Source of the DNA: Cristatella mucedo | Taxonomy: Eukaryota; Bryozoa; Phylactolaemata; Cristatellidae | Direction: 5' to 3' | Assembly (NCBI GenBank): GCA_009760855.2 | Contig: WPIO01000058.1 | Span: 2,224,001 to 2,288,000, forward strand | DNA length: 64,000 bases | Part shown: piece after piece, positions 15,001 through 28,100 of the stretch | Position numbering within the stretch: the first letter of the stretch is position 1 | How the letters are laid out: the number at the start of each line of letters is the position of its first letter | Notes under the pieces: generated by a model | Databases searched by the model: none | What the model was told of the DNA's origin: nothing | Seen by the model: only the letters and a program-made list of their open reading frames with translations | Program-made: the position numbers and the translations under genes

Positions 15001-18000
15001 GGTAGTGAAAAGCAACCCCCTTGCCTAGTGAGCCATTACGACTCTCTCTGATATATACAAAGCTAATACAGGCTGAAGCTAACCAACGAATACAGCCCAG
15101 TGAAAATTCAGGCACTAGCAATATACGACTATTAAGAAGAAATTTTCAAACACGATACAATGACCTCAAACAATAATATGTAATTTGAGCGATTAGGAAA
15201 GGGCTGCCCATTTAGCTTTATTACAGCAAAAGTCTGGTAAGCATGAAGACGTGTTTGAAGAAAATGCTCATTATTGGAAAAGTGCATATCTTTAAACTTG
15301 GTAACTGCCCTATGCGAATAGCTATACCCTTTATTCTGCACATCATTAACTCTATCAATGTAAATTGTCCTTGGGATGCTTATGCGTGCAAGTTATCACT
15401 AAGCGACAGGTGTGCGTCATTTCCAGAATTTGTTAAGTGCCTAAACAAGAATAAGCTCTCTTAGGGCACTAAACGAATATATTATTGTCCTCATACCCTT
15501 TCTTCTGAAAAAAACTTGCCATTATTGTCAAAGCTAAGGCAGTATGCACTGTGAAATCGATCTGCTGTCACATGCCATTCTTGAGGCATATAACATGAAT
15601 TAGAATTAAGGCCTAGTTATTGGCCAAGCTTACTCAAAATGTGCACGCACACCAAGCACAGATCGGCAGCTCTAGGGTCGTCACTTGGGCTCAAACTAAA
15701 TGCACTACTGGGGGATAGTGAAGAAATATGAAAATTTCACAAATAACAACAACAATAGTAATAATGCACTTAATAAAGTGCCCTCAGAGAACTCAATCTC
15801 TTTCTAGGCGCTTTACATTTGCTGCAAAGGGAAATGCAATTGAATGGTGAGTAAAATCATGCTTGAAAAACAAACAAAATGAATAACATGGTTAGGGGTG
15901 ACATACAAACGGGTCAGCATGCAAATGTGGTTAGTGGCAGCATGCACGATGTCAGCAAGCATAAACATATGAAGGACGAATCACTGGGACCCACTAAATA
16001 GGTGTGGTTTTAAGTTATTTTTAAATATGGTCAGGTCAGGGGATTTTCTGGCGCAGGTCGGGAGAGAGTTCCAGGCTTTGGGAGCATACAAACTAAATGC
16101 GTGGTCTCCAAAGGATTTGATGTTTGTACGAGGTATTGGTAAACTGTTGGATTGCGAAAAGCAGGTGGTACGATGCTTCACCTGTGGGAGTGTATCCGAG
16201 GGGGAGTGTATTCGTGGGGGAGTGTATCCGAGAGATAGGCTGGAGCCAAAGAATGAAGTGACCTAAAAGTGAGTGACAAAACCTTGAAGTCAATCCGTTG
16301 CTTGACTGGTAGCCGGGGAAGGTCGGCGAGAAGTGGTGTGATGTGGCAATTGCAACGCTCACGACAGACAAGCCTAGCTGCGGAGTTTTGCACCAGCTGC
16401 AATCGCCTGATCGCACATGCTGGTGGGCCAGTAAGCAGAGAGTTGCAGAAGTCGAGACGGGATGTCACGAATGTGCGGACCAACTTGGACGTGGTATCTT
16501 TACTAAACAAGCCTGAATTTTAGCAATGTTATGTAGCTGAAAGTAGACTGTGGATCTGATACGGTCGTTTAACAAGAGTTCACTTTGGAATATGACACCT
16601 AGATTTCGAGCTGATTCGACTGGAGATATGCTGGCAGAGCCAATTTGAGCGTGTGCCTTTCCAATTTGTTAACCACACTGGGTTTGCCCATAACTACTAA
16701 GTTAGTTTTATCATCGTATAGTTTTTGAAAATTGGCTGCCATCCATGAGTGGATGTCATCAAAACATGCAGCAAGTGAGTTGAGAAAATTTGAGGTGCTC
16801 GAAGGCTGGGAGGGATCAAAGCAAAGGTACAACTGAGTGTCATCCGCATAGAAGTGAAAGCCTAGATTGTGCTGGGCAATCACATCAGCAAGAGGCAGAG
16901 TATAAACCGTGAAAAGAACCGGACCTCGCACTGAGCCCTGTGGTACCCCATATTTCAGAGGTACCTCAGATGACGTTTGTCCATTCAAGTCAATACTCTG
17001 GAGTCTCCCACTGAGATAGGACCTGAACCATTGCAGAGCAGTGCAAGTGATGCCCAGGCGAGATGCGAGGCGCTCTAGAAGAACTTTGTGATCGATGGTA
17101 TCAAAAGCTGCCGAAAGATCGAGCAAAACAAGCAGAGACACTCTACCCATGTCTGCATTCTTAAGTAGGTCGGACTAACGTATGGACATATGATGTGACA
17201 CGGTTCGATGCGAAACTCATGGACCTGAAGCGCTGACTATAGCACACAACTTGATCCATCATACTTCAGCTGCAAAATCCAGCTTTTGTTTGAGGTTGAC
17301 CAGTTTGTCATTTTTTTTCTTTTTATCATCACAAATGTTCTTTTCATACAAAAAAAGACATGAAATAACTAACACCAGTCCATGCAATGCAACTTGGCAA
17401 CCAGCAAAGCCTTGTCCTCGGCAGTAGTGGACCCTTTTACATCACCTGTAGGTATGCATATCTAGGGGAAATCTGGTTTAGATAGATTAAGCTGGTCGCT
17501 GTTTCAAAATTTGTTTACTGGATTCGACCGAACTTCTATGTTACATATTCAACACCCAGCCTACAACCATAAGTCAAGGACCATCTTAATAATCCTGACG
17601 TAAGGCCCCTGATATTGCTACAGTACAAGCCGTGCAAGGCATATACCCTTTTCTTTGGGGGAGCCGAGAAAATTCACAATTCCCCATTCAGAAGGAAGAG
17701 AACTGCAAATCTGCTATATAAACAACCTTTACTAGAGTTCTCGCATTTACGAGTGATTATTCAGACAGCACGATGGCATAAAAAAGCCCGACCACTTTTT
17801 AATGGAAAATAATGCAGTGCCGACTCGTCGCAAGCTAAGCAAACAAAGCTACTTCACTGGATAACCGAGTACCGAAGTTCAGAGGTACGTGTCTAGGCAG
17901 TCCTCAAGGAGGCACAATTTAACCAAACGTAGGCAATTTCACTAGAAACACTTCTAGGTCCACAATAGCCCAGGAAGTAAGGTACTTGCTCGTCACGACC

Positions 18001-19043
18001 GAGATCGTGGGTTCGAATCTTGCAGTAAGCAATCCTTTATAGTCAACTGCAATAGGTAATAGCCTGCAATAGCCGTTAAGACTCTTCTGCCGTTATACAA
18101 ATAAGGCTGTTAAATCAACTAAGTTATTTTTAGGTGGCTGGAATATAAACGAATTCGTTCCGAGGCATAAACTCTACGGTACACAACTAGATAGTGAATA
18201 TCTATATCTAGATTGCACACAGAACCAACCCAAGCTAGACAGAATCTACATACGACAGCAACACTAATAAGTATTGATACATTTGCAAGGCCTTACCTTT
18301 GCAGTGGTGGCTGGAAGTGATGTGGCTCCCAATTTTGATGCTTCCTGAGAAACTGTTATAAATAAAAAGCGTCTTATCAAACAGATGGAACTTCCACGTT
18401 TAGTACCGCCTAAACTAGCAAATAGCACCAAAAAATCATAGCAAACAATTTAAAATGTAAGACATGTCTTACATTTTAAAGACTTTCAAGACTCACCGAC
18501 CGGCAGACCATCATTAAGACTGACTGAACCCGACAGGTTCTTTATTTTTATTTTTTACACTGATAATCTACACAGCGTTTAAATAGGTAATTAAATAACG
18601 ATGACAAACAGCATGCCCACCCTAGTTCATAGTAAAATGACACTTCATGTTGAATTTCAACTATTAGAGAGCATGTTGCAGCTAGATATGCAATTTAGTA
18701 CATTACTTTCCCTGATAATTTTGCCACGACACTTATCATAGCCTTGCCGTTGTAATATAACTACAAATATCACAAAAGAGCATAACATGAATGCATCGTC
18801 AGCAACTAATGTTTATATAACTCTAACGTTTAAAATTTTTTAGACTGATAACCTACACCAAACTGATTACAGATGCCAAGTAAAGGGCAAAAGTCCGCCT
18901 TCCCATACATTAGCACAACAAATAAACAATTTATAAGTGACAAAGTGGCTGCTACTGTTTGCAGAAGATGGTGGAATTAGACTTGAATGCTGAAGTCCGG
19001 ACCTAATACCGATCTAGCTATGTTCAAAGACTTAGTATAGACA

Positions 19044-19124
<81 letters not shown>

Positions 19125-22100
19125 TACATATACACCTGTCTATACTTGAAAGCTTAGTAAAGCTTGAACACGGAAGTCCAGACCTGATACCGATCTAGCT
19201 TCACCCACAAATGAAAGCATTGCCAATTGGACCTTATATTTACTGTGTATCTGACAAGTTTCCCGCCTTTTTGTTGGGAAAACCATACATATTTGTGCCT
19301 CCCTAAAAGCCACTTCTGCCCAATTTAAATGTCGACTCCAGACCACAATTAATACACTTTCAAGAGTGTCTGTCGTTAGGGTGCAAAGGGAGTTCATAGC
19401 TATTATCATTAAGTTCAGTATAAAGAGCTTGTCAACTGCAGAACCCTAGACACACGTTCTTTGGTCTTCACTAGTGGACAAACTTAGCCACCCATAGATT
19501 AGGTTTATGGTGCTTGAATGGATAAAGGCATTGTTCCAAAATCTTTTAAATCGGCCATCACTCAGCAAATACCAAGTCGGGATAGCTTTCCGAGGTCATA
19601 CTAAACTAACACTCAGTCTCTATTTTTTTTTAATCCAAGATTCTTAAACAGATTATCACTAAAGAGCTTAAACAACATGCTAAGAATAAAGAATTATGAA
19701 GAAAAAAGTGAATTAAGCCCCAACAGCTGGTCATGGATGAGGTTAGTCAACAAATCCACGAGGTTCAGTTAAGTGTCTCACATGCTGAAGGAGCTGCCAT
19801 TGCTTCTGGTTGATCGACAGATAATGAGGAAAATTCTTACTCTGACCTACAAGCCACGTTTTCCTTAATACCTAGCCGAACTGCAGTAATTTAAGCCTCC
19901 TCGGGCCCTCAGTGTTCTACAGATAAAACATTAGCCGTTCCATTCATCCACTCAGACTGCTGAACTCGCCCTCGCAACTCTTATGCAATGACATCTTCTC
20001 TTCTGCTACCGATAGCGGCACATCTTCTCCAGCCGTCACATGCTGTTACTTCCATGCCTCCCTTTTCCTGGACTGCCATCAGTACTAAGCAATGCGTATC
20101 ACTTTCCATTGATTGCGTGAGATGAAGTCAATTGGCCCAGATTTTGCTAAAGAAAACTCTCTGGCTTAAAGCACATTTGGTCCTCATGGCTTTGTGGAGT
20201 TAGAGACGGCCATAGAAAGAAAACACCAAGCAAGAGCTAAATTACGAGCAAACATTTCACGGCAATGTTAGTAATTAAAACTACACAAGCCCAGCTGTAT
20301 GCAACGACAGATTGGTATCAGCTACAGCTCAGTTGTCCACGACACCTTCTATTTGGAGAAGGAAGGTAAGCCAGGTGGCATCGTATGTTGGAGTCGGGTC
20401 AATACCACCAGCCATGTTCAACTTACCATCGATACAGGACACTGCTCACTCCTTATAGTTCCAAACAAAAGTAACTAATTCGTCTAGATAGCACCTTAAG
20501 AGAACTAGACCATTTAAGCACTTCTACAAATGGTAAGCAAGCCAACAAATTAGTGACAATAATACGCACCATTTCAGCCTGCCTAAGCACACAATGAACA
20601 TACCACAAGGGCCGAAGAAATACGAAGGAACACACGAGTTTTGCTTCTGCTTACATGTCACCAAGTAATGGGAATGCAAAGATGTCAGTTGATAGTGAGC
20701 TCCAGACTTTGTGAGCACAGGAACTGACGAAGCAGCCTCAACAGGATTTGAGGATGGTCAAAGGAACTAGTAAAGAGCTCGAGTCTGACGAGCAGATAGT
20801 ACGACAGGAAGCTTGAAGGGTACGTCTTACAGATATGTGGGTAGGTCGGAGAACGAGAATAAAGGACCTACAAGAGACAGGACTCAGCAGGCAATCTGCT
20901 GCTTTATGTTTGCGCCAGTGCCGGTCGGGGTGAGGAGAGTGAAATGTGAAAGTTGCAACGTTTAAGAAAAACGAGCCTGGTTGCTTAGTTTTATACCGCA
21001 TCTTATTGCATAGGCAGGAAGACCTGCATGAAAAGAGTTACATGAACGTCAGGTGCGATAATCAGATGTGGAAGTAACAGCATAAACACGTGTGTCGACA
21101 CGTGTTATCGACATACGTACCTGAATTGGACGACACAGGACCAAAGGTCGATATTGTCAGACAGTCCAAAAGTTCTGTGATAACCTTGGCAAATATCGAT
21201 CCAGGTGAAGGCTGTGGAGACGCAACATTATCGCTCAGCACTATTGCTCTGACCAGTTCTACAGGCTGCTGCGCTGACCAAGAAGGCTCTGAAAGAAAAA
21301 AGGTAACCCACCATACAGATCTAGTTTTTTAAGCAGAAAGCCGACGTTAAAGTTTCTAATACTTCACGTATCAGAGCGAAATTTGAAATGCGAGTTCAGC
21401 TGTCTGCGCGTACATCATAAAGCTAGATTATTTCTGATTTCGGTCAGATAGGTTTTGCACAACATGTTCATGGTTGCAGAAAATAAAGCTCCAGATCGTT
21501 GATGATATGCACAGCAAAACGTATAGCAAACATTTCACATTTTGCTCTGATACGTAAAGTATTGGACGAGATAGGGAATTAACAAAGTACAAAGCAACAC
21601 TGAAAATGAGCTTTTTAAAAGTCACAAGCAAGCACTCAACAAGCTTCATGCATGTACCTCGATCTACCAAAGGTCAAAAAGTTGATATCATGTCGCATAT
21701 GATGCAGATAAGCAAATTTATTATTATTTGTAGATATACTGCTCCTGGTTTACATCTGGGTCAGACATGGTTTGCATAATGGCTTTTTCTTTTATATCGA
21801 AGTCGTCAGAACTATCGATCCCATTTACTACAGGTTTGTCTTTTGCAAGGTACCCTAAACAAATATTCGGTTGTCGGACAAATTGTATAAGTATTTTCTT
21901 GACTTCACTCTTCAACTCATTGGCCTGCTTTCCACGAATGCTGTTGCACAAGGTAGTTCCTTATTCTGGTGAATTTCAAAGTAAATATCATGATGCCAGG
22001 TCATGGGATGTCCATGAAGTTGCACAGCACTTCATGTCACATTCGACAAGGGAGAAGCCTATTGGTTACCACAAGATGGTCATAAACTAGAACCATAATT

Positions 22101-25100
22101 CGCCGAAGTAAAGATAGGCCAAGCCTCGGACACTTTTTGCACCGAGTCTGTCTTGAGTGCACAGGACCTGAGGTGCTATAGCCTCTATGTGTCTAAGTTG
22201 TGTATCTACGTTAAGGTTGTTTTTTTTTTTATGATGGACGCTAGCACCACAACGGACAATTTCCTATTTTTTTTTAGGTCACACTTGTTAGTTACTTACA
22301 GATCTTGCAGCTCATTGGTGGTCTCGAGATTAGATAAATTTAGTCAATTGCAGCACACAACCGCATATGTAAAAAAAACTGAGATCAACAAAACTGTCAA
22401 CAACCTCTGGAATACTTAAGGCATAGAACAACATTACCGTCTCTCAAAAACTGTACATAGTTCATGACGGCTACATATTGACTTCTGAGTAGGCACAGGA
22501 GCTTGGTCGCAACGTCAAAGCTTCTACAGAATCCCAATTCAAGGTTTGGCCTTCGATAGAATCCTGCTTCACAATTAGGTGGTACCCAAGGCAACTATAA
22601 TAATGCCAGTTACCTACGTTTGTAGCCTAAGCCCCTGGATCTTCCAGGAGGATGGATAAAGTGTTTGAGCTTCACAGCCCCGGTCGGGGTTCTATTCCTA
22701 TAGTAGGCATCCGTCATACAGATTGCAATTGGGATGATAGCTACTAAGGCTGTTAGGCCACTATATAAATGATCTTGCTGAACCAGTCAGCATTAACTTT
22801 ACTTAAAAGGGGTTTCCAGGCAAGGCAAGACGTGAGCACTTTCCGTAATCAGCACACTAGACTGGCTTGAGAACTGAGTCTAGCTGAAGAAGATTGAAAG
22901 TAGAGTACACAATTTGCAAAACGTGGACGGCTGTAAACTGAGGCCCACATTCTACGAATGCTCCGACGGCTTTAACAAGCAACCTGTTCACAATATAAGT
23001 AATGCATGTGCATAACAACCATACCATTTGCTCCAATATTTGTTGATGACAGCCGAAGGGTCCTGATCACAGCATTCTTCACTAGTTCCCCGTTTCTACA
23101 TGCAGCAGGTCCTAGCTGTCGTAGAACGTAATTTATCTCGCGGGAGCCTGTGGAACTTGATGACACGCCACAAACTCCTGACGACAGTCCAAGGCTCACC
23201 TCTTGTACAACCTAAAGCAGGAGGAATTCGGCCAAAACATAACGGGCCATCAGCAAGTACACTTACCCGAAGCAAAGTCACAGGACAAAAGAGATGCTAA
23301 GCAAGAAGACAAGCAATTACAAAAAGGAATAGGAGGCTGACACACCGAGCAACAATATACATACCTGCTCAGCAGCTGCTTGAAGAACTAGATTATCCTC
23401 TTCGAGGACATGTCGGATAAGTAGGGTTGCCAGAGAAGTAAATCCAACAAAAGCCGATGACTGTGTAAGGCGCATCAGTTGTGTACAGCCACCAAGAGTG
23501 GCAAACTCCCGTGCAAACTGTTGCTCTCGGGTGAACCGCAAACACAGACGCATTATGGCATGTAAAGATTCGGAATCAATCGGGATCGATATAAGACGGA
23601 CCATCATTCTGAAAGATAACATCAATAGCATACTTTTACCAAAATCTCACATTCTGCATTGTTCAGAATATCAAACCAAGGACTTCATGAAGATCTAACA
23701 ACGCGCTTAAGGGAAAGCATCCAGTCTCACGGGTTCATTCATCTCATTTGCTTTCCAGGCATATGGCAATCTAAGTCGACAAAAGAGAAAATACTTTCCT
23801 TACGGGGCATGATAAAGATCTGTACGACTATTTCCGACTTCATGTCCAAAAGTAAATGAGGTACCCACGTATAACGGTGCCCGGGGTGCTTGTCAGAGCA
23901 TGCTACCGAATTCAGTTTCAGCTGCTAGCTTCCTGTTAGCCTAATCGATAGCTGCTGAAAACTCAGCCCACATACGCGTTTACACGCATAGGCACTTTGC
24001 AAGCCCAAGTGTAGGTGTGCGGGTGAAGCCGTGTGTGTAAAACATCCTCCATGGGCTACAAGTGCACAAGCTACACAGCAAACCTGCAAATTGTAATGCA
24101 GTATATCTATCTTTTGAAAGGATTCATTCTCAAGCAAACTCGGCCTATTTCAAGCCTGTAACGTATCAGCTACGTCAGTCACAAGCACTGTAAAACTTAC
24201 TTGATAAGCTTGCTGATCTGATCAGGATTTAAACCGTCTAGAAGTGCATCCTTATCGGTAGTATCCATGGCATCATCTGATCAAAAAAAGTAAACAAAAT
24301 ACAAGCAAGACGATTGCAGAATGGGATGCACATCGCTTGTTTCCACTAGTCTTGTTTTCCTGCAAATTTTACGCACAAGTAATACCGGTCTGCTTTCCTT
24401 TCTCTTTTTCTTTGACAAACTTGTCCTTTTCTTCTTTGGTGGGCAAACACAACATTACAGGCCGCCGATTGCCAGTTTCTTCATTGAGCTGTATAAGAAT
24501 GGATTTCGGTAAGCTTTCAGGTAACTACACCCAAATCACCTTATGTTTTTAGGATGATTTGAAAATAAAATGCAAGCATGCAGTCATGATTAACATTCTG
24601 GGCACACAATAAAAAAATAATAAAATTTCCAATACAAGATTGGAAGGCAAAAACTTACCTGTAACATGTTGCCAAATTGAACAGAGTACTTCCGACGACC
24701 AGCAGCAAAACGAACGGATGGTTCACCAGCTCGATAAGCAGCATCTATAAGCTTGTTAGAAGTGTTGTTGTATGGACACCACCGACCATTTCTGTCATCG
24801 AACCACTTCCACGTAGTAGAACCGGCCTTATGTGATGAAACACAAAAGATGCAACAACCTCAACCTCAAACACTATGCACTAGGCCTCATAGCTGCATGA
24901 CAGGGTGCACTTTATAATAATCTTCGTACCCCCACAGTTTGAAAGCATAGGCCTAGATGACCACGGTGAGGACATGGAAGAAAACGGAATGAAAACCCAG
25001 CAAACCCCTAAGATAATCTTCCGGGACACAGGCAAAAAAGCTTTGGCAGACCATACACTCACAGAAATGCATAGATACACTCACTTCAGTATACAGCTAG

Positions 25101-28100
25101 GTTAAGATAACAATATTCGAGGCACAACACAACGCTAGGCAATGCAGAATGAAATAACACAAAATCAAATGACGGATACTCAAAAAATCACCTATCAAGG
25201 CCCTTTTTCAAATGCTCACTGACATAGAGGCATTGCCAGAACTATGACTTGAGTACCACTCAATCTTCCACGGACAATCAATGTATTCAATACATGCCGT
25301 CAATCCAAGAACAGTAAGGAAGGCACATATCTCCGTGATCTTTCGTGCTCACCAAAACTTTATTAAACTCATTCTTCCTTCGATTCACCGTGGCTGTGCG
25401 CTCATATTGGTCCAGGATTAGCATAAGTGGTGCAAGCCAGCGAGGTGTGCCAGCTGACTTCGCAATGCTGATACCCATCACAGATGCCTCCAAAAGACTG
25501 AGAGCAACATCGATGAAGCCACTTTGGTGCAACATGTCAATGCATGCCATTTCCATATCCTATAAAATATTGCTTGGTCATTTTATGGGGCAAAAATGAG
25601 AAAATAAAGATGTAAAGCATTTGATATAATTTTTGGTAACTTTAATAGCTTTAATGGAGGAAATAATGCAGTCGAGGTCACAGGAGGAAGTAATGCTCCT
25701 ACCTGGAGCAACAGGCTGAACAGATGGATCCTGACGGCTAACTTAACGTTTGCATTGTTTTTTGTAAAATATTCACGGGCCTCATCACTTGTCTGTGAGC
25801 ACCATCCACTCGAACAAGCTCCGATCAATTGAGTGCCGGTCTCACACATCTGGAAGCAGAAATAGCGAAGGGGGAGTAAGTCAAGTACTAACAAATAGCC
25901 TGCAACACAGCATTGTGTGTATCACTGAGTGCCTGTAAACTTTTCAAATCTGTATTGGAAAGACTGTGACACATTACAAACCTCTAGTGTCAAGTTCTTC
26001 AACATTTCCTCACGCCACGAGATTCCATTCCGTAATGCCACGATTCCAAGGAGCTCCTTGACTTTAAAAACCATTGCTGGCATATTGTCAAGCATTTGAA
26101 GACAGCCTACAATATATTATCGTCGACACAAACGAAAGGAAATTTTTTTGATAGAAGTAAAATCCTTGGAATAAAAGCAATGGGCTATAAGCCTCCTTAC
26201 CAGGTAACATGGTCTGGGTGAAGTCGGACAGTGCGGAAGAACTTAAAAGCTCCTCACGCTGTGGAGCTACTGAAGCAGTAGTGACAGACATTGTAGTACC
26301 CTTCGAGCTTAATTTCTGAAAAAGAAGCCCACCCATGACATAAATTGTGCTACAGACAAGATGAGCATTACTGCATACACGGATGACTTACTGTCAGAAC
26401 AAGCAATGCTTACTTAATAGCCCGATCAACTAGCTGCAGATTTAGGAACACATGCATGTGGTGTGCGAAGTATATGATGCAAGCTAATCATTCATACCTG
26501 CTCTTCATGCTCTGTGGTACTACCAACGGACATCGCAACTGTCTGCAAGCCCTGAAGAGACATGGCTATGGCTTGCAACATGGCTTCATCTTCTGCTGAC
26601 TCGGCGTCAACCTATATATTTGGAGGAGGCAGTTTTCAATATGCACGTGCTCGTGACCAAATGGGTTTTCTCAGCCGACGTCGATCGCTAACCCCAAACC
26701 ACTAAGGCAGCAGTAACAGGAACTCATCGACTAGAGGTATGTAGAAGCACACTCAGCATACTCACCCCATCCATAGCAAGTCCACCTGTAGCTCCAGCAG
26801 GTACTGAGCTAGCATGGGCAAGGAGGTACTCTGTGGCCTGCTCCAGGTTGTTTGCAAAGCGCAGTGCCTCAACACAACGTCCCCTAGTGAAGCCCATGTC
26901 CACCAGCTGAAGATAACAAAACCGAAAGGCCTATACGAGCAACCAGGTGAAAACATACAATAGACTTCCAGCACAAGTCATGCACCTTCCGAAGGTAATT
27001 CTAGGAGTCATTGAATGACCACTGCATTAGCGACAGGACAGCTAATTTAAGAAATCAATCGTTCAGACCTGTCTGAGGTGGTCTTGATTGACATCGTTAG
27101 CAGTAGAACTAGATGGTTGATGATGCTGAGCAGACACTGCATTATCAACAACTGCAGACGGAGCCGGCGTATCCACAACACTCAAGCTTCCTGCACCCAC
27201 TTCTGCTGTCTTCTTTCCTTCCTTCTCCTTGCGGTTCACGTGCAAAGCAAATACAAGCACTTGCATAGACATAAAACAACAGAAAGTAAACAAGGACAAA
27301 AGTACAAAAGGAAAATGAGTCCTGTGAGAAGCAAAGCAGGACAGTGTAAAAGCACAATTATCACTATGTAGCCCACTGCAGTACTTTGTGCAGAGCAGAC
27401 TAAACCATATATTGCTAAGGGAATAAGGGTTTCGTGAAAAGGGTCAATCATTTCGGATAATACTCACGGCTATAAATTTTTCACCAGTAAAAATATGGCA
27501 AAGAATCAGTAATAACGATGAAGCAATCTGCTCCCCGAAGTTTCGAGAAAACTTCCTGTTCCATAGCTTTAAAATGCAGTCAAAGATCGGCTGCAAAAAA
27601 TAAAACAAGTTGGCTTTGAAAAGGCAGAACAATTAATGATTGCAAGTGCGTGTACATGCATACACACAACCGCACAAGTTGGCTCATTCTAAGGGGCTCA
27701 ATACTGAATCTTTTAGACCACATGAACCAGGCATAACTACAGAGCAACTACATGCCGTTAATTGACAAACGAGAATTTTCCAAGTAAAAATATCTTTTCA
27801 TGACCAGCAACTGCCTTAAAACAATGCGGAAACAAAAAGAAGACGAATAGCACACACCTCTTTTAGCCACAAAGTATCAATGACTATGAAGTAGCCTGAC
27901 ACTAAAGGTCTTACAACGGATACTGCGCAAACAGCACATCAAACTTAAGTGCACGTCATCACCATCTCAATTACAGTGTAACTTTTTACCGACATAATCT
28001 AGCTTTTGTATATGAACTTCCAAGAGTGAAATTCGACTCAAACAGAGAAGAAACTAACAGACCTAAGAGTCACGACTGTCAAAATATGTAGTAGATTTGT

